From Branchiostoma floridae (taxonomy: Eukaryota > Chordata > Leptocardii > Amphioxiformes > Branchiostomatidae): a stretch of DNA of 42,333 bases. The stretch covers positions 1,092,789-1,135,121 of the forward strand of contig NC_049989.1 of NCBI RefSeq assembly GCF_000003815.2. Direction: 5' to 3'. Every line of letters starts with the position of its first letter. Positions within the stretch are counted from its first letter, which is position 1. A program made the position numbers and the translations under genes. A model generated the notes under the pieces. That model worked only from the letters and a program-made list of their open reading frames with translations. It was not told the origin of the DNA and did not search any database. Of this stretch, positions 31,526 to 41,938 are shown piece after piece.

Positions 31526-31678
31526 GTGAGTAGAAAAAAGACCATGCGACGGGTTTACATGATACAAGGGGTGATCGATTCGTGGCCTCACCCAGTAATA
31601 TTTAAGGTGAACAAATCAAATCTCGGAGCACGATTATGACTGAAGTCTTTCATCAATATCCACCAATTTCCTTTTCAG

Positions 31679-31727
31679 GTCCTTGTGGCTATTACTTCCC
31701 AGCCGACGTGCTTTTGAATATTTGTTG
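31679..31727 (+). other. Possible cryptic or poison exon (49 nt)
   Basis: Preceded by a strong acceptor (ATTTCCTTTTCAG) and followed by a consensus donor (TTG|GTAAGT). If joined to exon 1 in phase 0 it reads V-L-V-A-I-T-S-Q-P-T-C-F then stop, and its length (49) is not a multiple of three. Inclusion would therefore terminate translation. It could be a regulated poison exon, a decoy, or chance. Confidence 0.35.
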
Positions 31728-31943
31728 GTAAGTGGAGAGAAACAAAGGTGAACTGTGGTCAGAGCTGTGTGGGTCGTGTTCCTCATGACATACCATCTTT
31801 GAAGATATTGTCAAATGCTTGATAAAGGTTTCCTTCGTATTTCAACTAGAAAGAAGTGGCTGACTTTTAGCATTACACCTTTAACCACACACCTCATGTT
31901 GCAAATCAATGTCTTTGTTTTCCTTCTCTCCCACCTAACGTTA

Positions 31944-32153
31944 GGGTCGTGCGGTCCTCGTACGATTGCTAATTATAACTTTCGCTGTTTTTTTTTTTGG
32001 GACAGCCATACATGTTTCCTTCAGAGGAAAGCTGTCTTGTAAAACAAAAGACTGTCTTGGATCCTTGTCGGTGTTTTTTTCTGTCACAGCCTGCTTAAAA
32101 ATCCTGTCGAATCAAAATCGTACGACGATCGCACGACATATGTGACCGGGCCC
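31944..32153. mobile_element. CGTACGA-type inverted-repeat element (210 bp)
   Basis: Left end GGGTCGTGCGGTCCTCGTAC and right end CGCACGACATATGTGACCGG followed by GCCC are imperfect inverted repeats rich in CGTACGA. It is flanked by TTA (31941-31943, 32154-32156). It abuts the next element, sharing the TTA between them. Confidence 0.55.
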
Positions 32154-32156
32154 TTA

Positions 32157-33305
32157 AGCCAGGGTCACAAGGATCGTACGACGTCCTTGCGATTGCATAT
32201 TACGCCTATCGCACGATGATCGCAGTGAATGGCAGCTAAATCGTAATCAAAATCAACAATCGCAGAGCATCGGATGATGTTCAAAATTTTTCCAGCGTCG
32301 ATTTTCACTTGTGTCTCTTCTGAATAGCCGCCTGACCGCTTTTGTGCTTTAACCAACCAAATGTGGACCTAGTTGTTGAATACCTTCCTATGATGTCTTT
32401 CACTAGCACTGTAAAAAGAAATTAAAAGAAACCATAACAACATGTTCATGAGTCTTAGAAGCAAAGGTTCAAATGAAGCACAATTACTGGTATGATTATC
32501 TCGGCCTGCTTGCCTGCTCTACGAGTTAGGCTTTTTCGAAAATCATATTAATTATTTTTTTTGTAGATGATATGCTATCAAGAAAAAGATGCCACCAGAG
32601 AAAAAAAATCATATCATAAGTATTATATTATGAGTCGCCCCCCACTCCGAAATTCCGACTCATGGAGCCTGCCTTTCTGTTCGAGTTGTCCCCATCGTTA
32701 TTACGATTATGGTGAACTGACCCGAGACCGGCGAGAGCTAATTATGAACCCACGAGTATGTAGCCATCAAACAACTGTCTGCATCACCTGTGCGTGATAC
32801 TACATCTGCCACGTGGAAAACCTAGCCTTGATGGCAGGCTCTTCTACGGACGCGCTGTTCTCTAGTTGCTATTGTGAACAGTTGCGACTGATATAGTTTC
32901 TTTTCTCGTCAACATCGACAATATCAGGGAAAACTGAACCCTTTACAACATGCTAAAAACGTCATCAGTAGAAAAAACTGGCCGTAATGAAGTCTGCTAT
33001 GGGGACAATAAAAATCGTACGACGATGGAGAAACTTTGAACATGTTCAAAATCCATTTCAGCTCTATTGTCGTCATAGTACGCTCCCCGATTTATTATGA
33101 TTCACCTGCGGTTTAACGCAGGTACACTCTTGTGACCTCATCGCACGATGCACTACGATCTTTGTGACCACGTCTTTATATGTCTAAGCCAATACTTCCG
33201 ATTCTTCCCCGACTTACGACGTACTGCGCTTATACCGTACATAAAACGGTATAAGGGGTATAAAACCTCCGTCGCAGTCAATCGTACGATCCTTTGACCT
33301 GGGCC
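32157..33305. mobile_element. CGTACGA-type inverted-repeat element (1149 bp)
   Basis: Left end AGCCAGGGTCACAAGGATCG and right end CGATCCTTTGACCTGGGCC, with one TTA on each side (32154-32156, 33306-33308). Internal copies of CGTACGACGAT occur near 33018, and a GTGACCTCATCGCACGATGC block near 33133. No transposase. The TWA target again suggests PIF/Harbinger-type mobilisation; the frame at 32165-32356 (minus) is a by-product. Confidence 0.65.
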
Positions 33306-33499
33306 TTACTGAATGTTGCCTGCAAACATTCTCGTTGGCTGCAAAATGTTCCCGACCTTCAGGCATGAGAATTGGACTAGGTAAGGTAAGGTAAGATAAA
33401 AAAAACTTTGTAGTTTATAGTTACGCCGTGAAATTTGAGTTGTTCGCCTTATTTGTGGGTGTGGCCGCGAACTTATGAATCACCCGTCGTACTGTACCA
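33306..33499. other. Spacer with short GGTAA repeat
   Basis: AGGTAAGGTAAGGTAAG at 33379-33396; nothing else. Confidence 0.5.
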
Positions 33500-33602
33500 A
33501 GTACTAATAATGATGATAATAATAATGATGATGATGATGATAATGATGATGATGATGACGATGATGATAATGATGATAATAATAATAATGATAATTATTA
33601 TT
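33500..33602. repeat. (GAT/AAT)n microsatellite
   Basis: About 100 bp of trinucleotide repeats mixing GAT and AAT, immediately beside R1 copy E. A similar short ATGATA run follows that copy (34100-34127). Confidence 0.9.
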
Positions 33603-34098
33603 AATCAATAGTTCATCATTGACTAACATACACATGTCACAAGTATGAAATCCCCATATTTTGCATAATTAGTATTTCATTTTGTGCAACATTGTTAAAG
33701 GTACCTACATACCAAAAATCATGAAAATGCGTTGTTCCGTTCTTGAGTTATCCACTTCAGGAGTTTTTGACAAAAATGCCCTTGCTATCCCAAAACTAGT
33801 CGCTAGGGTGCCCAAACTTTTGCCACTTCTTTCCGAGCACAAGAGCTATCTAATACCCACAATTCTTTACCTGGCTTGGGTCGCTTGATCAAAAGATGAG
33901 AAAACAACCGGAAGTTGCGCTGCAGTACCAAGGGAAGCCGCTAGGGGGCCCAAAATCTAATAATTTCCAGCTTTTACCGCACCCTACCAACACACTAACT
34001 ATGAAACCAATCCACCCAGCCGTTCTTGAGTTATCTTGGTGACAGACACACAGACAAACGCTACTGAAAATATAACCTCCATGACATTTCATGGAGGC
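33603..34098 (-). repeat. Repeat family R1 (copy E, reverse, truncated)
   Basis: Reverse complement of copy D's 5' half (TACATACCAAAAATCATGAA, TGAGTTATCCACTTCAGGAG, CCGCTAGGGGGCCCAAAATC). It terminates in the full R1 hairpin end CCTCCATGACATTTCATGGA followed by GG. The other terminus is missing. Confidence 0.8.
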
Positions 34099-35039
34099 AA
34101 TAATGATAATGATAATGATAACGATAATAGAGTCCATTCCAAGACACCATGAGGGTTTTTAGGCGATATTTATAATTAGTCTGAAGTATTTTGAATAAAA
34201 GAATATCTGAGCCACAATAATTAAATTATTTTCAAAAAATTGACTAAGAAAATACTCATTTATTTGAATTTCTTTGAATATTTTGGAAACATTTTGAAAG
34301 TAACTGTACAAAAATATCTTTATTTAGAATAATTGTGAAACCTCTCTGTGATTATTTCACATTTACAAATATTTACAAAAAATGGTAGACCTGGCCAAAT
34401 GGTAAAATTAGTTTATTGCCCCCATAAAAGTTGGCCCTATTGTTGCATCTGCATACTTTTAGATTTCACTGCTGGGCACTGGTGGATCCTTTGTGGTGGG
34501 TCATTGTTGCATGGCACCCAACCATACTTTGCAAGGATGTGTGAATTGCTATCTTCCCAGCCCACCGAACCATTTACAAAAAAAATGGTAGAAAATGATA
34601 GAAAATGGTAAATAATGGTAGAATGCTGTTATCATTATTTAGAAACCATTAGAAGTATCACTGCGCGAAAAGGCAGATTTCCACTGTGTAAACCCGTGTA
34701 CACATGCAGGTAAATTCAGTGTCCACGAGTTTCAACGGGTGCCCACTGTGCAATCGTGACGTGCCCCTACATTGGGCACCCGTGGAAACCCGTTGAAACG
34801 GACCACTTGCGTGTCCATAACGTGCCCTTCCTGTGGAAACCCGTGTGCACTAGCTGTGCCACCTTAGTACACTTTTGCGTACGCGTGGAAACTATCGACG
34901 TATGCTTTTGTGTGCGAATGACTGGTGCATAAATTAGCGGTAATTATCACCTAATTATCTCCCCGGGCCTCGACTGCGCCGTAATTACACCCTTTGTTAT
35001 TAAAAGTAGCGTCATTTTCACCGCCCCGGGCTTTCCCAG

Positions 35040-35990
35040 CCAAAAAATTTAGCAGAATTTGACACCATTGACATGAGTTTCCAAAAATTTTTTCTCGGAG
35101 TACATGCGAAATCATCAAATGACGGCATCCGTGGTGAGTTAGGAACCTTTCCCATTTCGATCAATGCTGAGATACAATTAATCAAATACTGGCACCGTCT
35201 AGCAAACTTACCCGAAGATTCTTTACTACGTGAAGCATATGATGTTGTACTTTCCGGCGAATACGACTGGACAAATCACGTAACTGACATTCTCAACTAT
35301 AATGGTTTTGGACATGTATGGACAAACCCGACGTTGTATCATGTTAATATGCTAACCGACCAATTACGACTCCGTTTACAGGATATATACATACAAGAAT
35401 GGTATTCTTCTATCCAGAATAACTCAAAACTTTGCATTTATTCTACGCTAAAGGAAAGATACGGACAAAAGAAGTATCTTTCGAATGTACACAGTTTCGA
35501 ACTTCGTAGAGCAATTACAAAGATGAGAATCAGTAGTCACAAACTAAATATAGAAGCCGGAAGATATACTAAAATTCCCCGTGACCAGAGGTTTTGTCCA
35601 TTTTGCCCAAATGAGATCGAAGACGAACGTCACTTTGTTATGGATTGTTCTCGATATAATGATAAACGCACAGAGCTGTTCACATTACTTTCCGCTTGTT
35701 CTAAAGAATTTGCTACTCTCTGTTCGATAGATAAATTCAACTACATTCTGGGAGGCGATAACCCTCACTGTGTACAAGTAGGCAAATATATCCACGAATG
35801 TTTATACCGTAGAACTAATAGTGTTAATGACATGCTAGACCCTATATGTTGATTTAATCATACCTATAGATATCCATATATGTGTGTTTAGTTGTATTGT
35901 AAGTAGTTGTTATACATGTAGACCATACGAAAGTCGCTGTACTTTTGTCGTGTCAATAAAGATTGTTGTCTGATCATCAGTATGTACTTA
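35040..35990 (+). pseudogene. LINE C-terminal domain with CCHC motif (5'-truncated)
   Basis: An intact 259-codon frame (35073-35852). The start S-F-Q-K-F-F-L-G-V-H-A-K-S-S-N-D and G-E-L-G-T-F-P-I-S match the region after the palm of L2/CR1-like LINE polyproteins. A CCHC-type motif C-P-F-C-x8-H-F-V-M-D-C follows at residues ~187-204. A 3' UTR with AATAAA at 35955-35960 follows. The catalytic reverse-transcriptase part is absent, so it is a 5'-truncated copy. The frame is unbroken, suggesting recent insertion. The methionine at 35073 is unlikely to be a genuine start. Confidence 0.75.
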
Positions 35991-36027
35991 GTGATGTCGC
36001 TCCTTTCGCTTCCAAAGGTTCGTCGGT

Positions 36028-36795
36028 AGTAGTATAGGTTGGTAGTCCAGACGAAATTATGCATTTATGCTAATTTATTCATAACTAGTTAATTATGTAA
36101 ATTTGTTAATTTATGCAAATTTATTCATAACTAATAATTAATTATGCAAATTTTTAATTTATGCAAATGCACCATAACTAATACTTAATTTATGCAAATT
36201 CTTAATTCATGCAAATTTATTCATAACTAGTTGATTATGTACATTTGTTAATCTATGCAAATTTATTCATAACTAATACTTAATTTATGCAAATTTTGAA
36301 TTTATGGAAATGAATTCATAACTAATACTTAATTTATGCAATTTTTAATTTATGCAAATGAAAGCATAACTAATACTTAATTATGCTGTTTTTAATTTAT
36401 GCAAATGTGATGCAAATGTAGTCTCGGGTCAACCTTGTGTCGACCTGTGACGTCAAGGGTCACGGGGGAATATTGGTACGCTACCATAGTAACGGCGTCA
36501 GTCAGATCTGGATTGTTTGTTGTTAGTGCTGTTAGGTGCTCCGGAGTAAATTTTTACTCCGACTCCTCCCGGAGTAAATTGCTACTCCGGAGTAAAGGTT
36601 GACTCACTACATCAACGTAATGAGCACAGTTATGAAGCATACTACGTGATTGCCACTGACCGATGACAAAAATAGGTCAATTAACCTATTTGATCACGTG
36701 AACATATACTGTGTGTATGCATGAAGTATACCATTGCTTTGGAGTCGCTACAAGTGTTTCTCTTATGTGAAATACAGCGGCTCCGTAGTATGCTC
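36028..36795 (+). repeat. Left 768-bp terminal inverted repeat
   Basis: Reverse complement of 37820-38587. The match stops abruptly at 36795 (inner sequence TATGCTC, then CGAAGCAC versus TTAAACAAC on the other side). It contains TGACGTCA-like and CACGTG motifs (around 36448, 36694) that could serve as protein-binding sites; that is only a suggestion. Confidence 0.95.
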
Positions 36796-36907
36796 CGAAG
36801 CACATGAGTTCTATAATGAGCGCCGTTATTTTATTCGTATACATGGTATATCTATGTGCGCACATGAACATTGCATCATTTTGCTTTCCAACGAACAGAA
36901 AGGAAGC

Positions 36908-37636
36908 ATGCCTTACGTCTGCGAAGTTTGTGATCGGGAGTTTGATCGTAAGTTCAACCTCGATCGTCATCAAGAAAGAAAACACCGAGACGAGTCAACT
37001 GATGCCTCGGGAGAGGTCGTTGTAGACGACGAGACGGGATCTTGCCGGGAGCGCGATGTTTTTGATTCTTTTTTATGACTGGTTTATTTATTTCGAGATT
37101 CAACAAATTGACAATGACATTGCAGCCACACGGCTGAATTGCGAAACGTATCAAACGATTCCGACTCCGATATGTCGTCTGAACATAATACGGATACGTT
37201 TGATCCATCGGACGACGATGACGCTGGGAAAGACGACAGCTCGATAGTGTCAAAAGATGAGGAAACAGAAACCGATGAGTCTTTGGACTCTCAGGCGTCA
37301 ACAACAGAAACCGACAGCGATCAAAGTGGTTTCGAGAGTGATGCAGGCTCGGAAATGTCTTCAGGCACGTCTTCATCTGATGGCAGTGAAGAGTACGACT
37401 ACGACAGTGGTGACGAGGAGGAGTGGACGCTCTACCGTGACCAGACCATCCCACTACCTCACCAGCCAGGCGATGTTCCTCAACGCGTCATCAAGGAGAC
37501 AAAACGCGCTGGCAAAACGTTTTATCTGATAGAGTTTGCTGCATTGCCTCGTTACAGCGACGAGATCGAACATAGCAAGAACTGGGTCTCGGAACAGACA
37601 CTGATGAAAAAATATGGATACCTCGTCCTGAAGTAA
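36908..37636 (+). pseudogene. C2H2 zinc-finger, acidic, conserved-C-terminus gene (copy 2, interrupted)
   Basis: ATG at 36908 opens M-P-Y-V-C-E-V-C, with C-x2-C-x12-H-x4-H spacing identical to copy 1 (4269-4898). After R-E-R-D-V-F-D the frame hits a stop inside a ~90-bp insertion (37066-37155). Coding similarity resumes at 37156 and runs through an acidic Ser/Asp region to the stop at 37634-37636. The last ~70 residues are very close to copy 1 (shared P-L-P-H-Q-P-G-D-V-P-Q, F-Y-L-I-E-F-A-A-L-P-R-Y-S, W-V-S-E-Q-T-L-M-K-K-Y-G-Y). A polyadenylation signal AATAAA lies at 37697-37702. Just before the ATG, TTTTGCTTTCCAACGAACAG looks like a splice acceptor. A functional truncated product is possible but not the full protein. 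Confidence 0.8.
37066..37155 (-). mobile_element. ~90-bp retroelement 3'-end fragment inside zinc-finger copy 2
   Basis: Absent from copy 1. On the minus strand it ends in CGAAATAAATAAACCAGTCA followed by TAAAAAA, i.e. an AAATAAA-type tail of a non-LTR retroelement. GATTC on both sides (37064-37068 and 37157-37161) may be the target duplication, in which case the insertion is 93 bp. The length is a multiple of three but an in-frame TGA ends the upstream frame. Confidence 0.6.
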
Positions 37637-37819
37637 TGTAACGTCATCATGTACGTTAGCTTTTGAGATACTGGATGCAGTCTTGGTCGAGTGACAAATA
37701 AAATGTTTCGAAACTGGTTATCTATACCTCGGTGTCTTGTGTTGATATATATGCATGTACGACACGCAAGTACCTGAAAATAGACTTCTTACTGCAAATA
37801 AAGAACACCTGTTGTTTAA

Positions 37820-38587
37820 GAGCATACTACGGAGCCGCTGTATTTCACATAAGAGAAACACTTGTAGCGACTCCAAAGCAATGGTATACTTCATGTATAC
37901 ACACAGTATATGTTCACGTGATCAAATAGGTTAATTGACCTATTTTTGTCATCGGTCAGTGGCAATCACGTAGTATGCTTCATAACTGTGCTCATTACGT
38001 TGATGTAGTGAGTCAACCTTTACTCCGGAGTAGCAATTTACTCCGGGAGGAGTCGGAGTAAAAATTTACTCCGGAGCACCTAACAGCACTAACAACAAAC
38101 AATCCAGATCTGACTGACGCCGTTACTATGGTAGCGTACCAATATTCCCCCGTGACCCTTGACGTCACAGGTCGACACAAGGTTGACCCGAGACTACATT
38201 TGCATCACATTTGCATAAATTAAAAACAGCATAATTAAGTATTAGTTATGCTTTCATTTGCATAAATTAAAAATTGCATAAATTAAGTATTAGTTATGAA
38301 TTCATTTCCATAAATTCAAAATTTGCATAAATTAAGTATTAGTTATGAATAAATTTGCATAGATTAACAAATGTACATAATCAACTAGTTATGAATAAAT
38401 TTGCATGAATTAAAAATTTGCATAAATTAAGTATTAGTTATGGTGCATTTGCATAAATTAAAAATTTGCATAATTAATTATTAGTTATGAATAAATTTGC
38501 ATAAATTAACAAATTTACATAATTAACTAGTTATGAATAAATTAGCATAAATGCATAATTTCGTCTGGACTACCAACCTATACTACT
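37820..38587 (-). repeat. Right 768-bp terminal inverted repeat
   Basis: Reverse complement of 36028-36795 (see that entry). It ends CCTATACTACT at 38587, followed by the GTCGGT duplication. Confidence 0.95.
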
Positions 38588-38593
38588 GTCGGT

Positions 38594-40560
38594 CCACCAT
38601 CCTGTTGTTGTGGGGTTTATATTATCCGCAGTCGCTCCACTCAAGGACGTTATAAACGTTGTCCTTGCTCCACTGTGCAGTCGCTCCAAGTTTGATGACA
38701 GAAAATTCCTGTAGGTCTCTTGAATTCAGCATCCCTGCTCTGTAAATTATGATGTCCAAGTGTCCTTTTAGACAAACAGTTGCTAGTCAGGAGCATATAC
38801 ATTTATCACATAGTCGTTGCAGAATTCCAAGCGTGGACGTGCAAGTTCCTAACAGTGATATCCAATCCATCGTGAAACATGTAGGGCCTCCACGGAGCCG
38901 AAGGAACTCCAAATCATCCCAGCCGACCGGACAGAAACTTGTGTACCACGTAGAGCTAACAGTCAGGGGCGCGTCTGGCGATCCGAGCGGCGGGGATCAC
39001 CCCACCCCACCCACAGAGAGCCCGCCCGACCCTCGGTAGACTTGGTAATAGGCAGCTGGAGGCCACTTGTTGCTCTAAAAGTAGAATTTGGTCCCATGGC
39101 ACTAGCAGTGGAATTCAATTCGATGGCAAGATAGTGTCCGGTCTTGACGTAGAATCATTCCCAAGCTCTCAATGAGTTTACCTGCGCTGTTTGTCATGCG
39201 ATCAAATACTAGCTATCGCATGAGTATCGGCCGGTCGGAGCAGCGTGAAAGCACACTAGATCTGCATGAGAAGATTTGAAATGACAACCGTCACAGGTTT
39301 GAAAATTGGGATACGTGTGATGATTGGTCCTCATTTCCAAACACCCACCTCATGTGTGAAATACGATTGGCTACTTCGGATGGGTATTTGAATACAGACA
39401 GACACAATAACTCATTGTATATACTATTTGTGTGTATGTCACATCAAGGAGTTTGTACATAATGCCCTGCGTTCTACAAGTATTCTTAGTTCACTAAAGG
39501 AAGCTTGAGCTTTTCTTGTGTATCATTGTTTTCTCAAATATACAAATCGCATAAGTTCTAATATTTTTTTCAAAACACCTTGGGCTTTAGATAAATCATT
39601 TATGTCTGCAGAATGCCTTCCAACCAAAACAAAAAAGATACGTTTAAGACTATCGACCTTAACTACACCCTTTGTATGTAGCCCCCCCGCTAAACTCCCT
39701 TCCATGGCAAAATTACTTTCCCGGCATTAGAAAACCTTAGTCAACATTGAAAATCGCGAACCAGCCTCCATAAAAAAAAAAAAAAACAATGAAATGTGTA
39801 TTGGGGGAGGGGTGCTTGTGGAAGTCCAGTAGTTAACCTTCTTGCTTTTCACCTTCCGTACTTGCCTTTAATGGTCGGTATTACCCACTTATAACAAACA
39901 TTTGCATTAAGTATTCAACTGGCGGGTCAAACTTCCTCCCCTCAATATTTAACCGAAAACCGCAAGCCAGGCAGACAATCCCCATAATACCGATATAAAC
40001 CGAAAATTACACTGTGGAAGTAAACTATACAAATATTGAAGTTCTCCATAACCTAATTATCTTTGTAAAAGTTTGAATCGATTTTTTCGACAAACAAGGA
40101 GTCAGTATAATGCAGATCCAACATGGTGTCGGAATGCGGCGTTGTTATACTGTATAAACAAAGCCGACCGACCAAAGAACAACACTTTCAAGATCTAATA
40201 GAATTCTATGCATTGATAGGCGCCGCACTCCAGGTTAAAGCCTAGGTGAAAATCAACTCATGTAATGTTGCATAGAAAACAATTCATATGATTAGTTACA
40301 GAAATCGGGCACACTCCGTCGAAATTGAATATGTTGCTTCAGTAGTGACTTTAATCTTACACGCTATCTGTATATAGAGGTAAAGTAGTTTGTAGAGTTT
40401 CGTGTATACATACGGCACGATTGTGTTGCAAATCTTATTTCGCGTCCTGTTGGCGTCGGTTTAATTATTGATTTTCCCACAAGTACATACCGACATGTGG
40501 CAAGGGTTCTGGGTATTTTTACTTGACAATTCACATAACTAAAATATCAGACACTTCTCA
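38594..40560. other. Interior of the CACTG element; unassigned ORF 38749-39039
   Basis: The plus frame at 38749-39039 (96 codons) begins M-M-S-K-C-P-F-R-Q and ends in a Pro-rich tail (P-T-P-P-T-E-S-P-P-D-P). No family recognised. 38620-38700 has repeated CAGTCGCTCCA units. The remainder to 40560 holds an A-rich tract near 39773 and no supported gene; no EnSpm-type transposase was found. Confidence 0.3.
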
Positions 40561-40960
40561 GCTCTCCATTCTTAACGATAATTGTTCAACACGAGAAGTG
40601 TGCAACAGTGGGACGCGTGGACTCTTCGCGTGCCCTCTTGTGAGCACAGGTTTTCATTGTTGGGGCACGCGGAAACCGGCAGCCCGTGGAAACCCGTGCC
40701 CACGATGAGGACACGTCAGGTTTCACCATCGTGCACAATGTTGGGAACTCGTGGAAATCTGCCTTTTCGCGCAGTGTATCCAATTCCACACCATGAATAT
40801 TTCCAAAGTTTTACAGGACCAGGGAAATATTTATAAAGTTGAAACAGTGTTAAAAATATTTCTGAAGTATCAAATGTCCTAGACATATAATTACAAAACT
40901 TTAAAATCAATTCTAAACAATGGCAACAAACATCCGCATGGTGTCTTGGAATGGACTCTA

Positions 40961-41938
40961 ATGAAGCTCAATATCTCGCTTCTTTGTATATACAAAGGGA
41001 CAGATGTTTAATATACAGGGTTTATCTATGGGGGAATCAAACAGAAATTTATCCGTTGCATTAAGATGTTTGAAAACTACGTTAATGTGTACTGACGGCC
41101 TATCCACCTAACACACTATGGATAACTGAGAGTTGTAAGGCAAAGGACTGAGCTCGAGAGTTGGGTAAAGGACTAGGTGCAGCTGTATCACCGCGGTGCT
41201 TTGTGATCCACACTAGAGTGCAATTTTTCGATTTTCTGCTTAAAATCCGCTGCGGACTTTCTTCTGCTACAGTCACAATTGAAAAAGGTACCTCAGCCGA
41301 GACTACTTGGCCCCTGCTTGACACCTTGCGGCTAACATTCTGATTTTTGGGAACGGCTGTTAACATTACAATTAAAATTAACCCGGGACCTGTCGACAAA
41401 CAGACGCCGTGTCACCCCCCCCCCCCCGTTCAAACCCTCCCACCCCCACCCGGATATCCAGACAATTTGTTCTAAAATTTCCTTTCCGGTCTTAGGAATT
41501 GGTACATGATGTGGCCTAAACACTACCGTAAAGCCTACAAGAACAAAACGCACCAAAGAAGGCGACTATATCTGGCTGCATTGTACATTGATGGCGCTGC
41601 TCACGGATCTCTGCCTTCATTAACGTGACATTGTACATAGCTAGTACAAATGATATTTCGTTATCTATTGGTTGAACCTTACTACCTATCAAAAACAACC
41701 GAGGTAGACATGTCCAAGTAGACAATCCCGACTGTCAGAAGTTATATTATATAAGGTTAGGATATACCTCACAAGGTCAGTGAATAACGGCCCACTATTG
41801 AAGGCACTCGTCTGTATATCCCTAAATCGCCATACGATTGTGAGGCGGGGGGTGGCAATTTTCACGGACGGACCAAATACTTTAGTAGGGCCGTCCGTGA
41901 GAATTGGTCTACTTTTAAGCCAGTCATTTGTTTTACAG
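40961..41938. other. Intron sequence upstream of the Cys/Pro-Tyr-Ser exon; nothing recognised
   Basis: No repeat or coding feature except a poly-C run near 41415-41428. The acceptor TTTGTTTTACAG at the end defines the next exon. Confidence 0.5.

Larger units (their letters stand above)
36028..38587 (+). mobile_element. 2560-bp element with 768-bp terminal inverted repeats and zinc-finger cargo (Polinton-like ends)
   Basis: Flanked by a perfect 6-bp duplication GTCGGT (36022-36027, 38588-38593). Both ends read AGTAGTATAGGTTGGTAGTC inward. The arms 36028-36795 and 37820-38587 are both exactly 768 bp and nearly identical; I noticed substitutions at 36201 and 36719 and no indels. The outer half of each arm is AT-rich with tandem TTATGCAAATTT/ATAACTAATACTTAA units; the inner half includes a CTCCGGAGTAAA palindrome cluster (36538-36597). 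A 6-bp duplication, several-hundred-bp inverted repeats and AG termini are the known hallmarks of Polinton/Maverick elements. The core genes of those elements (polymerase B, integrase, ATPase, protease, capsid) are all absent. The only gene in the 1024-bp core is the zinc-finger gene. Class is inferred; a non-autonomous derivative is most likely. Confidence 0.85.
34659..40776. mobile_element. CACTG-ended element (6118 bp), EnSpm/CACTA-like
   Basis: Left end CACTGCGCGAAAAGGCAGAT and right end ATCTGCCTTTTCGCGCAGTG are exact inverted repeats (26 bp in total). They are flanked by a TAT duplication, confirmed against the uninterrupted M2 copy at 15652. Subterminal zones on both sides are rich in GTGGAAACCCGTG-like units. 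CACT(A/G) termini, 3-bp duplication and repetitive subterminal zones are known for EnSpm/CACTA transposons, so that class is inferred. I found no transposase inside. The interior holds a LINE 3' end, the 2560-bp TIR element and unassigned sequence. Confidence 0.8.
34130..40958 (+). mobile_element. Element family M2 (copy C, split by a 6.1-kb insertion)
   Basis: Left part 34130-34658 and right part 40777-40958 together reconstitute an M2 element of ~708 bp when the central insertion and one TAT copy are removed. Ends are GAGTCCATTCCAAGACACC and GTGTCTTGGAATGGACTC, flanked by TA on both sides. The uninterrupted copy at 15652 reads AGAAGTATCCAATTCC across the insertion point, which pins the insertion precisely. 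Confidence 0.92.
31526..41938 (+). other. Putative ~10.4-kb intron filled by nested mobile elements
   Basis: Bounded by GTGAGT at 31526 and by TTTGTTTTACAG at 41927-41938, both phase 0. The contents are listed separately. 40961-41938 shows no features beyond a poly-C run at 41415-41428. One alternative exon (31679-31727) is possible. Confidence 0.45.

Noticed and set aside
37058-37155. The ~90-bp segment in zinc-finger copy 2 as an intron
   Set aside because: A GT...AG pair (GTTTTTGATT to CATTGCAG) can be chosen, but the remaining bases before the conserved coding sequence do not match copy 1, and a retroelement-like tail explains it better.
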